DNA of 9,614 nt from JAQGMO01 sp050954505. GTDB lineage: Bacteria; Pseudomonadota; Gammaproteobacteria; Burkholderiales; Burkholderiaceae_D. A model generated the notes under the pieces. The model was given only the letters and a program-made list of their open reading frames with translations, was not told the origin of the DNA and made no database searches. The stretch is from the NCBI GenBank assembly GCA_050954505.1, contig JBPBPY010000513.1:1-9614 (forward strand), read 5' to 3'. The stretch's first letter is position 1. Each line of letters starts with the position of its first letter. Position numbers and translations under genes: made by a program. This document shows, piece after piece, positions 1-4,949 of the stretch.

Positions 1-608
1 TTGCGGGTGTACTGCATCTGGATCAGGCGGGCGATCAGGTCGCGCTGGCTGAGCTTGTCCTTGACGCGCAAGGTCAGGATCATCTGATGGTATTCGTTGG
101 GGTTACCGATACCGTAGATGGCCGAGACGGTGGCGATGATCACCACGTCGCGCCGTTCCATCAGCGACTTGGTGCATGACAGGCGCATCTGCTCGATATG
201 CTCGTTGATGGAGCTGTCCTTTTCAATGAACAGGTCGCGCTGCGGCACATAGGCTTCAGGCTGGTAGTAATCGTAGTAGCTGACAAAGTATTCCACCGCA
301 TTCTGCGGGAAGAACTCGCGGAACTCGCTGTAGAGCTGCGCCGCCAGCGTCTTGTTGGGTGCAAACACGATTGCCGGCCGGCCCATGCGCGCGATCACGT
401 TGGCCATCGTATAGGTCTTGCCGGAGCCGGTTACACCCAGCAGGGTCTGGAAAAACAAGCCGTCCTCGACGCCTTCGACCAGCTTGGCGATGGCGGCCGG
501 CTGATCGCCAGCAGGCGGAAACGGTTGAAATAATTTGTATGGAGAATTCGGAAATGTGACGATTTTCGATTCGTCGATCGCTGTGCTTACCTCGGATAAT
601 TCAGCCAT
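1..608 (-). CDS. uvrB: UvrB, excinuclease ABC subunit B (N-terminal 202 residues; partial)
   Basis: UvrB is the damage-verifying helicase-like subunit of UvrABC nucleotide excision repair in the cytoplasm. Reading leftward from ATG at 608, the protein opens with about 23 poorly conserved residues. The conserved UvrB core follows: GDQPAAI near residue 34, Walker A GVTGSGKT at about 58-65, APNKTLAAQLY at about 83-93, and the tyrosine-rich beta-hairpin FVSYYDYYQPEAYVP from about 108, which inserts between DNA strands. ERRDVVIIATVSAIYGIGNP comes next. The frame is open to the window edge, so about two thirds of the gene is missing. The start is supported by AAAGGA about 9 nt upstream. A second ATG at 616 is in another frame. 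The gene diverges from the aminotransferase at 779. I see no LexA-type CTGT-N8-ACAG operator in the shared 170-bp gap, so SOS control is not evident here. Confidence 0.97.
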   Translation of the reverse strand, partial: MAELSEVSTAIDESKIVTFPNSPYKLFQPFPPAGDQPAAIAKLVEGVEDGLFFQTLLGVTGSGKTYTMANVIARMGRPAIVFAPNKTLAAQLYSEFREFFPQNAVEYFVSYYDYYQPEAYVPQRDLFIEKDSSINEHIEQMRLSCTKSLMERRDVVIIATVSAIYGIGNPNEYHQMILTLRVKDKLSQRDLIARLIQMQYTR

Positions 609-682
609 ACACTCATGTCCTTTGGTAAAATAAACGGCTTGTAACCATGCACCAACATCCGTTTCGCCTTCTCTCGACGTTG

Positions 683-710
683 GTTATTTTGACTGCAATT
701 TGCAAATAAC
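683..710. repeat. Inverted repeat in the uvrB/tyrB divergent promoter region
   Basis: The arms GTTATTT (683-689) and AAATAAC (704-710) are perfect reverse complements separated by 14 nt. Inside the spacer is a smaller GCAA-T-TTGC repeat (695-703). The AT-rich palindrome lies mid-way between the divergent uvrB and tyrB starts and overlaps a -35-like TTGACT (689-694) facing tyrB, although no good -10 follows at 17 nt. It could be a regulator site or chance in an AT-rich promoter. No specific regulator is recognised. Confidence 0.4.
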
Positions 711-738
711 GATCGCTCACGCTCTGCATCCAACCCAC

Positions 739-756
739 TGTAGAAGCCATTTTACA
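739..756. promoter_or_regulatory. TyrR/PhhR-like operator upstream of tyrB
   Basis: The sequence TGTAGA-N6-TTTACA matches the known TyrR-family box TGTAAA-N6-TTTACA at 11 of 12 defined bases, with the exact 6-nt centre. The symmetry extends one base outward on each side (CTGTA...TACAG, 738-757). It ends 22 bp before the ATG of a tyrB-like aminotransferase, a class of gene controlled by TyrR in enterobacteria. The match and position are seen directly. Binding by a TyrR or PhhR homologue in this organism is inferred. Such a site close to the start would fit repression. Confidence 0.5.
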
Positions 757-778
757 GCTAACTTTTCATGTCAACACG

Positions 779-1993
779 ATGAACGCTCCTCACTCAGCAA
801 CCCTGCTCGCCAGCATTGAAATGGCGCCCCGCGACCCGATTCTTGGCATCACCGAGGCGTTCAACGCCGACAAGAATCCGGAAAAGATCAACCTCGGCGT
901 TGGCGTGTATTGCGACGACAACGGCAAGGTGCCTTTGCTCGAATGCGTCAAGAAAACCGAAGCCATGCTGGTGGAAAAAGCGGCGCCGCATACCTACCTG
1001 CCCATCGATGGCCTGGCCGCGTATGACAAAGCCGTGCAGGAACTGGTATTTGGGGCCGGTAGCGCCGTAATTCAAGAAAAACGTGCGGTCACCGTGCAAG
1101 CGGTTGGCGGCACCGGCGCGCTCAAGCTGGGCGCCGATTTTCTCAAGCGCTTTTCGCCTGACTCGCAAGTCTGGATCAGCAATCCGAGCTGGGAAAACCA
1201 TCGTGCGCTGTTCGAGTCAGCCGGCTTCACCGTCAACGACTACACCTATTACGATCCCGCCACCCGCGGTGTCGACTTCGCTGCCATGCTGGCCGAACTC
1301 AAGGCCTTGCCTGCACGTTCGATCGTGGTGCTGCATGCCTGCTGCCACAATCCAACCGGCGCCGACCTGACCCAGGACCAGTGGACCGAAGTCATCGCCG
1401 TGGTGCGCGAGAATGGCTTGCTGCCCTTCCTCGACATGGCATACCAGGGTTTTGGCGACGGCATCGCAGAAGATGGCCAGGTCGTGCACCGCTTCACCGA
1501 AGCCGGCGGCCCGGTGTTCGTCTCCAATTCGTTCTCGAAATCGTTCTCGCTGTACGGCGAACGCGTGGGTGCCTTCTCGATCGTCACCGCCAGCGCCGAA
1601 GAAGCCGCCCGCGTGCTGTCGCAAGTCAAGCGCGTCATCCGTACCAACTATTCCAATCCACCCAGCCATGGCGGCGCCGTAGTCGCTGCTGCGCTGGCGT
1701 CGCCGGAGTTGCGCAAGCTGTGGGAAGACGAGCTCTCCGGCATGCGGGTACGCATTCGTGCGTTGCGCGCCGAGCTGGTGGAAAAACTGACGGCACGCGC
1801 GCCGGGCAATGACTTCAGCTTCATGCTCAAGCAGCGCGGCATGTTTTCCTATTCAGGTCTGACCAAGGCGCAAGCCGAACGCCTGCGCAACGAGTTCTCG
1901 ATCTATGTGCTCGACACTGGCCGCATCTGTGTGGCAGCACTGAACTCCCGCAACATGGACCGTGTGGTTGAATCGATCGCTCAGGTGCTCTAA
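779..1993 (+). CDS. tyrB: Aromatic/aspartate aminotransferase, class I PLP enzyme (TyrB-like)
   Basis: This cytosolic PLP-dependent transaminase exchanges amino groups between aspartate or aromatic amino acids and 2-oxoglutarate, the last step of tyrosine and phenylalanine synthesis and part of aspartate metabolism. Its 404 residues are the usual length for the family. Visible landmarks are GGTGAL at 110-115, the CHNPTGADLT block at 189-198 (Asn191 of NPTG), LDMAYQGFG at 218-226 with cofactor-binding Asp219 and Tyr222, the Schiff-base lysine Lys254 in SNSFSKSFSLYGERVG (Arg262 for PLP phosphate), TNYSNPPSHGG at 289-299, and substrate-binding Arg382 in GRICVAALN. The wording of these blocks is closer to E. 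coli TyrB than to AspC. The ATG at 779 has no clear Shine-Dalgarno. It gives 14 residues before the conserved MAPRDPILG. A TyrR-like box lies just upstream. True substrate preference cannot be read from sequence. Confidence 0.93.
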   Translation: MNAPHSATLLASIEMAPRDPILGITEAFNADKNPEKINLGVGVYCDDNGKVPLLECVKKTEAMLVEKAAPHTYLPIDGLAAYDKAVQELVFGAGSAVIQEKRAVTVQAVGGTGALKLGADFLKRFSPDSQVWISNPSWENHRALFESAGFTVNDYTYYDPATRGVDFAAMLAELKALPARSIVVLHACCHNPTGADLTQDQWTEVIAVVRENGLLPFLDMAYQGFGDGIAEDGQVVHRFTEAGGPVFVSNSFSKSFSLYGERVGAFSIVTASAEEAARVLSQVKRVIRTNYSNPPSHGGAVVAAALASPELRKLWEDELSGMRVRIRALRAELVEKLTARAPGNDFSFMLKQRGMFSYSGLTKAQAERLRNEFSIYVLDTGRICVAALNSRNMDRVVESIAQVL

Positions 1994-2000
1994 GCAAGTT

Positions 2001-2067
2001 CGCCAGTGCGGCGCTGTGTTCAACCGTTTTCCTTATCGCTCAACGGTTGACGCGCACTGCACTGGCG
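2001..2067. terminator. Long imperfect hairpin between convergent genes (probable bidirectional terminator)
   Basis: Between the tyrB stop (1993) and the phosphatase stop (2078), CGCCAGTGC (2001-2009) pairs with GCACTGGCG (2059-2067), and CAACCGTT (2021-2028) pairs with AACGGTTG (2042-2049) around a 13-nt loop. The stretch between the two stems is partly complementary. There is no clean T-tract on either side, so intrinsic termination is uncertain. The position between convergent 3' ends favours a shared transcript end or a 3'-stabilising structure. Confidence 0.55.
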
Positions 2068-2077
2068 GCGCATTTGT

Positions 2078-2695
2078 TCAGCCATATACACTGCTGGGCG
2101 AACTGCGCATTTGTTCGTTTCCGCATTCACCGGTTTCGGTGCGCAAATGCTGCGACATCATCTTGATGTATTGCTCCGCACTCGATGGCACCCCATAGGC
2201 GAGTGCCGCAACGGCCAGGAATGCTCCTGCCATGACCTTCAGCCTGATTGGCCGCCGCACAGTGCGCATGTAGGGCACGACAAACAACAGCAAGGTCACC
2301 ACGCCAACGGCAAAGCCGGCCACCACTTCTTCTACCGTATGCGCACCCAACAATACGCGCGAAATGGCGATTGCCAAAATCAACGCCGTTGACAAGCCCA
2401 GCACCATCCACGCCTTGTAGCGCCTGACATGGGTGGCCACGACGACGGCAACGCTGCCGAGGACAAAGGTGCTCGATGCAGTATGCCCGCTGGGGCTGGT
2501 AATGCCGTAAGCCTGACCGGTGCCGCATGAAATGAAATACAGTTTCAAGAGCAGCATTGCCGACATGCAGCCCGTCATGGGCACCATGAAGGTCATTGCC
2601 GCACGGCGCCCTTCGTAGTGCCACAGGGCCCCGGCCAACAATATTGCCAACGGTATCAACAGGGTGACGCTGCCAAATTGCGTAATGAATTCCAA
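2078..2695 (-). CDS. PAP2-family membrane phosphatase (TTG start)
   Basis: This is a small integral membrane phosphatase of the PAP2 superfamily, whose members dephosphorylate lipid phosphates or undecaprenyl pyrophosphate at the inner membrane. With the TTG start it has 205 residues and about five hydrophobic segments (near 8-24, 33-55, 75-90, 96-115 and 122-142, with a further one near 152-170). Motif 2 is SPSGHT (67-72), with proton-donor His71. Motif 3 is SRVLLGAH (112-119), with nucleophile His119, followed by TVEE where many members have an Asp. Motif 1 is degenerate: Lys51 is present but the usual Arg-Pro is not obvious. The start rests on AAAGGAG (2701-2707) exactly 5 nt before TTG at 2695. 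An in-frame ATG at 2863 would add 56 hydrophilic residues and lacks a ribosome-binding site. The substrate is not predictable. It converges on tyrB. Confidence 0.85.
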   Translation of the reverse strand: MEFITQFGSVTLLIPLAILLAGALWHYEGRRAAMTFMVPMTGCMSAMLLLKLYFISCGTGQAYGITSPSGHTASSTFVLGSVAVVVATHVRRYKAWMVLGLSTALILAIAISRVLLGAHTVEEVVAGFAVGVVTLLLFVVPYMRTVRRPIRLKVMAGAFLAVAALAYGVPSSAEQYIKMMSQHLRTETGECGNEQMRSSPSSVYG

Positions 2696-2700
2696 CGATT

Positions 2701-2707
2701 CTCCTTT
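2701..2707 (-). promoter_or_regulatory. Shine-Dalgarno that fixes the phosphatase start
   Basis: On the minus strand this reads AAAGGAG, followed by a 5-nt spacer and TTG at 2695. It is the only strong ribosome-binding site in the reading frame, and it argues for the non-ATG start over the upstream ATG at 2863. Confidence 0.75.
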
Positions 2708-2721
2708 ACTGGTGGTGCCAG

Positions 2722-2742
2722 GTTCATCCGCAAAGGATGAAC
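2722..2742 (-). promoter_or_regulatory. Perfect hairpin in the leader of the PAP2 phosphatase gene
   Basis: GTTCATCC (2722-2729) and GGATGAAC (2735-2742) form a perfect 8-bp stem with a 5-nt loop. It ends about 14 nt upstream of the phosphatase Shine-Dalgarno on the minus strand. No T-run follows, so it is not a terminator. It could stabilise the mRNA, modulate translation, or bind a dimeric regulator as DNA. The role is unknown. Confidence 0.4.
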
Positions 2743-2997
2743 TTTCCTCATTTGGATCGCCGGAAAAAAACGGCTGCCACGCCACCACCGGGTTTTGGCC
2801 ATGCTGTGTTGAAGCAGGCTGGATCCTCCGTCTGCTGATGCATGGACCAATATAGCCAATCAATCACCATGATACGCGCACATGCATCATGCCGCCTGTT
2901 TGCGTTTATCGGCATGCGATCTCGATTCCTGAATCTGCACAGCCATCAGGCCCAGGTACATTTCCATGGAAGCTTGAAATCAATTGTAAAAAAAGCC
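2743..2997. other. Intergenic stretch without a supported gene
   Basis: Open frames here (for example one on the plus strand at 2842-3024) have no ribosome-binding site, no recognisable family and no coding-like composition. The stretch must contain the phosphatase promoter on the minus strand. The only -10-like element I see there is TATATT near 2852-2857 (minus strand), without a convincing -35. No RNA gene or repeat is recognised in it. Confidence 0.5.
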
Positions 2998-3027
2998 TTC
3001 ACTTCTGGCAAATCCGGATGTTAGAAT
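2998..3027 (+). promoter_or_regulatory. Possible distal promoter upstream of tRNA-Asn
   Basis: TTCACT (2998-3003) and TAGAAT (3022-3027) are 18 nt apart, and a TG at 3019-3020 forms an extended -10 (TG-T-TAGAAT). It could start a longer tRNA precursor about 120 nt upstream of the tRNA. The better promoter at 3113-3142 makes this one optional. Confidence 0.3.
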
Positions 3028-3112
3028 GCGTGCCTTGTTAGCGCATGAATGTGACCGCGTCAACGGACCCGAAGTCGAAAGAAAAAGCAGTAAATTTCTT
3101 GTGATGAAGGTT

Positions 3113-3142
3113 TTGACAGAGTAGCTTGGCCACGTTTATAAT
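3113..3142 (+). promoter_or_regulatory. Sigma-70 promoter of tRNA-Asn
   Basis: A consensus -35 TTGACA (3113-3118) and a consensus -10 TATAAT (3137-3142) are separated by 18 nt. The expected start at about 3149-3150 is only a few bases before the mature tRNA 5' end. This is a classic strong stable-RNA promoter and the best promoter in the window. Confidence 0.9.
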
Positions 3143-3153
3143 GCTGCATCTTT

Positions 3154-3229
3154 TCCCTGATAGCTCAGTTGGTAGAGCGACGGACTGTTAATCCGCAGGT
3201 CCCTGGTTCGAGTCCAGGTCGGGGAGCCA
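3154..3229 (+). tRNA. tRNA-Asn, anticodon GTT
   Basis: This is a 76-nt cloverleaf. The acceptor stem TCCCTGA pairs with TCGGGGA (one G-T wobble), followed by discriminator G and an encoded CCA. The D arm is GCTC...GAGC, the anticodon loop is CTGTTAA with GTT at 3187-3189, and the T arm is CCTGG-TTCGAGT-CCAGG. The sequence closely resembles bacterial tRNA-Asn. The top pair of the anticodon stem (27-43) is A-C, a mismatch where E. coli has a G-U pair. It has its own promoter and terminator. Its 3' side faces the prophage, so the gene may be the phage integration site. Confidence 0.97.
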
Positions 3230-3239
3230 AGAATATCAA

Positions 3240-3270
3240 GGGGTTACGTGAAAACGTAGCCCCTTTTTTT
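3240..3270 (+). terminator. Rho-independent terminator of tRNA-Asn
   Basis: GGGGTTACGT (3240-3249) pairs with ACGTAGCCCC (3254-3263), with one T-G wobble, around a GAAA tetraloop. Seven T residues (3264-3270) follow. It begins 10 nt after the tRNA CCA end. It is a textbook intrinsic terminator. Confidence 0.95.
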
Positions 3271-3278
3271 CTGTCCAT

Positions 3279-3308
3279 TTAGACCGTTTATTAGACAGCG
3301 TCTAATAA
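3279..3308. repeat. Palindrome with three TTAGAC units at the tRNA-prophage junction
   Basis: TTATTAGAC (3288-3296) and GTCTAATAA (3300-3308) are perfect 9-bp reverse complements around the 3-nt centre AGC. A further TTAGAC at 3279-3284 lies exactly 12 bp before the TTAGAC of the left arm (3291-3296), in the same orientation. The array lies in the gene-free gap between the tRNA terminator and the last phage gene. Its position suits integrase or excisionase arm sites or an operator. No T-run follows, so it is not an obvious terminator. Confidence 0.6.
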
Positions 3309-3344
3309 CGCAGAGATCAGAATTCACCCTATCACGTTTCGAAG

Positions 3345-3361
3345 ATCAGGTTTTTCCTGAT
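3345..3361 (-). terminator. Small hairpin after the last phage gene (weak terminator candidate)
   Basis: ATCAGG (3345-3350) and CCTGAT (3356-3361) form a 6-bp stem with a 5-nt loop. It starts 9 nt beyond the stop codon of the acyltransferase-like gene on the minus strand. The loop reads AAAAA on that strand and no proper U-tract follows. It may end or protect the late phage transcript, but as an intrinsic terminator it is weak. Confidence 0.35.
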
Positions 3362-3370
3362 GCAAGCCGA

Positions 3371-3943
3371 TCAAACCGCCGTCGGCAGCATGTCCGCTTG
3401 TCGGCGATCCACTACACCGGCGCGCGGCCTTCCACGACGGTCCACCGATATCTTGAACAGCCGCAGATCGATCCACAGCAGCCTGGCCGGCGCGTTCACC
3501 CTGGCCGTGATCGTCACCTCCCCCACCGTCCAGAAACGCAGCCAGCGCCGGTAAAAACGCACGTGATCAGGGTGCACTTCGATGAAGAGATCGGTCTGCC
3601 CGCGCTCGGTCAGGATTGAGCTGGCCAGCCGGAACAGCGCATCGCGCGCCGGGTAGCTGCTGGTCGAAAACGCGAACTTGGTGATTTCAGCGCAGCGGCC
3701 GCCGACCTCGCGGCGGTCATGGAGGAACTCACGGTACGCCAGATCAGCCAGGAGGCCGGCCGGGTTGTCGAACGTCAGCGTCAGCGTGCCGATTACTTCA
3801 GCTTGGTCCAACACCACCAGCGTTTGCGAATGCTCGCCCGTGGGAATCTCGTGCTGGCCGAAGCCGGCCGCCAGGTATTGCGCGGTGATCAGCGCACTGG
3901 CGGCCGCTCGAAGCGCTGGGCAGTCAGCGATCAGGGCGCGCAT
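3371..3943 (-). CDS. FeeM/LuxI-like N-acyltransferase (N-acyl amino acid synthase domain), prophage moron
   Basis: This 190-residue protein resembles the FeeM-type N-acyl amino acid synthase branch of the GNAT/autoinducer-synthase fold, which joins a fatty acyl chain from acyl-ACP to an amino acid. Visible blocks in family order are AAGFGQHEIPTG (25-36), VIGTLTLTFDN (50-60), a helical stretch with LAYREFLHDRRE (68-79), AEITKFAFS (85-93), and the strong signature IEVHPDHVRFYRRWLRF (121-137). VNAPARLLWIDL (149-160) follows, and then a basic tail. No membrane segment or signal peptide is seen. The ATG at 3943 shares a base with the holin stop (TAATG) and has no strong Shine-Dalgarno, so translation is probably coupled to the holin. 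It is the last gene of the late operon. The fold assignment is by remembered motif similarity; acyl chain, acceptor and biological role are unknown. A generic GNAT acetyltransferase is the alternative. Confidence 0.7.
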   Translation of the reverse strand: MRALIADCPALRAAASALITAQYLAAGFGQHEIPTGEHSQTLVVLDQAEVIGTLTLTFDNPAGLLADLAYREFLHDRREVGGRCAEITKFAFSTSSYPARDALFRLASSILTERGQTDLFIEVHPDHVRFYRRWLRFWTVGEVTITARVNAPARLLWIDLRLFKISVDRRGRPRAGVVDRRQADMLPTAV

Positions 3944-4470
3944 TACTTCGTCAGGTTGTTGATCGTCGCATCCTTCACTTGCGATTGACGATTGGTGCCA
4001 TAGAAGAACTGGAAGATCGACCCGAGAATGGAGCCGATCAGCACGCCGAGGATGGTATCTGCTGTGCGCTGGCCTGTCGCCGGGATGACACAAAATGTCA
4101 CGCAGGCAAAGTAGACCATGGCAAAGATCGACCAGGCGGTAGAAAAATAGAATACGAAGCGCTTGGAGAAGACATCGTCCTGTGTGAGTGCCGCCACCTG
4201 CATCGACCGGGCATTCTGCCGGTCAGCCAGGTAGGCTTTTTCAAGATCAGCGTCAAGGTTCATTGCCAGCTTCTGGAACTCTGCACCCAGCGCCGGATCA
4301 GCCTTGACTGCATCGAGCATATCGCCCGGGTCTGCCTTGCCGGTCACCGTGCGGGCAATATCGATGACCTGCGATGTGACGGCGCCGGCAGTGTCGCTGC
4401 TGGTCAAGCGCTTGACGAGTGCCGGGGCAAATTGGGATGCCAGGGCGAGAGCTACTGTGATTGGGTCCAT
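3943..4470 (-). CDS. Phage holin, 3TM/GTA-type family
   Basis: Holins permeabilise the inner membrane at a set time so the endolysin can reach the peptidoglycan. This 175-residue protein has a soluble, helical N-terminal half (EFQKLAMNLDADLEKAYLADRQNARSM region at 64-90). Two hydrophobic segments follow (about 104-128 and 138-158), and the motif FQFFYGTNRQSQVKD (153-167) is typical of the 3TM holin family found in prophages and gene transfer agents. A weaker hydrophobic helix near residues 3-17 could count as the third. The start at 4470 is supported by GGAGG (4478-4482) 7 nt upstream, the best ribosome-binding site in the lysis cassette. It overlaps the endolysin stop by one base (TAATG) and runs into the acyltransferase-like gene the same way. 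Confidence 0.82.
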   Translation of the reverse strand: MDPITVALALASQFAPALVKRLTSSDTAGAVTSQVIDIARTVTGKADPGDMLDAVKADPALGAEFQKLAMNLDADLEKAYLADRQNARSMQVAALTQDDVFSKRFVFYFSTAWSIFAMVYFACVTFCVIPATGQRTADTILGVLIGSILGSIFQFFYGTNRQSQVKDATINNLTK

Positions 4471-4949
4471 TATGAATCCTCCGCTGCGTAGATAAGGTCT
4501 TGTGCCGCCCGATTGGCCCATCCGGCGCCAAAGGTTGGCCAGGTCGAAAGCTTGGTCCAGAACTTGATCCGATATGCCAGGAACAGCAGCAGCATGTCGG
4601 TGACGCTTTTGGCCTTGACCGCAGCGACGGTGATTGGGCCGATATGGCCATCGTCAGCCACTCCGGCCGCCCGCTGCAGCATCCGCACGGCGGTCTCAAT
4701 GCCATGATTCACGGCTGCGTCGAACACTTGGAAAGCAATGGCGCCATCGTATTGATCCATGCTTCCCCGGCGCCAGAAATCGGTCAAGTAGATGTAGCGG
4801 GCTCCTTCCCTGGTCAGTCGCTTGATATCGACTTCGGGGTAGCTGCGCTTGGAAATGCCCCATTGCGTCTCACCACCAGGGTCTGTCGGGTTGTTGACAT
4901 ACCCGCCCTCATTCGAAATCAGGCGGTCGAATGCTTGATCAAAATTCAT
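4470..4949 (-). CDS. Endolysin, GH108 N-acetylmuramidase with PG-binding C-terminus
   Basis: This enzyme cuts the glycan backbone of peptidoglycan to release progeny phage. It has 159 residues, typical of the family. The N-terminal GH108 domain starts at once with FDRLISNEGGYVNN: catalytic Glu14 lies in EGGYVNNPTDPGGETQWGIS (14-33), the diagnostic motif. YLTDFWRRG (54-62) and FQVFDAAVNHG (73-83) are further family blocks. The second half (about 90-155; LQRAAGVADDGHIGPITVAAV) matches the associated peptidoglycan-binding module. There is no signal peptide or signal-anchor helix, so export should depend on the adjacent holin. The start at 4949 overlaps the preceding gene's stop (ATGA) and has a GGGGGA-like ribosome site 5-6 nt upstream. 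The in-frame extension to 5075 lacks family similarity. Confidence 0.93.
   Translation of the reverse strand: MNFDQAFDRLISNEGGYVNNPTDPGGETQWGISKRSYPEVDIKRLTREGARYIYLTDFWRRGSMDQYDGAIAFQVFDAAVNHGIETAVRMLQRAAGVADDGHIGPITVAAVKAKSVTDMLLLFLAYRIKFWTKLSTWPTFGAGWANRAAQDLIYAAEDS

Noticed and set aside
604..616. ATG at 616 as the uvrB start
   Set aside because: It is in a different frame from the conserved UvrB sequence. ATG at 608 is in frame and has AAAGGA upstream.
738..757. CTGTA...TACAG repeat as a LexA (SOS) box for uvrB
   Set aside because: The spacing between CTGT and ACAG is 12 nt rather than 8, and it lies next to tyrB rather than uvrB. It fits the TyrR consensus much better.
2696..2863. 56-residue N-terminal extension of the PAP2 phosphatase from ATG at 2863
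   Set aside because: The extension is hydrophilic, shows no family similarity and has no ribosome site, whereas TTG at 2695 has AAAGGAG at ideal spacing.
2842..3024. Small plus-strand gene between the phosphatase and the tRNA
   Set aside because: It has no ribosome site, no family resemblance and an unnatural amino-acid composition, and its end overlaps a possible promoter.
4298..4705. Minus-strand open frame rich in Cys and Pro overlapping endolysin and holin, considered as an embedded spanin lipoprotein
   Set aside because: The CCCC run is not preceded by a signal peptide with a lipobox, the composition is that of an out-of-frame reading, and no ribosome site precedes it.
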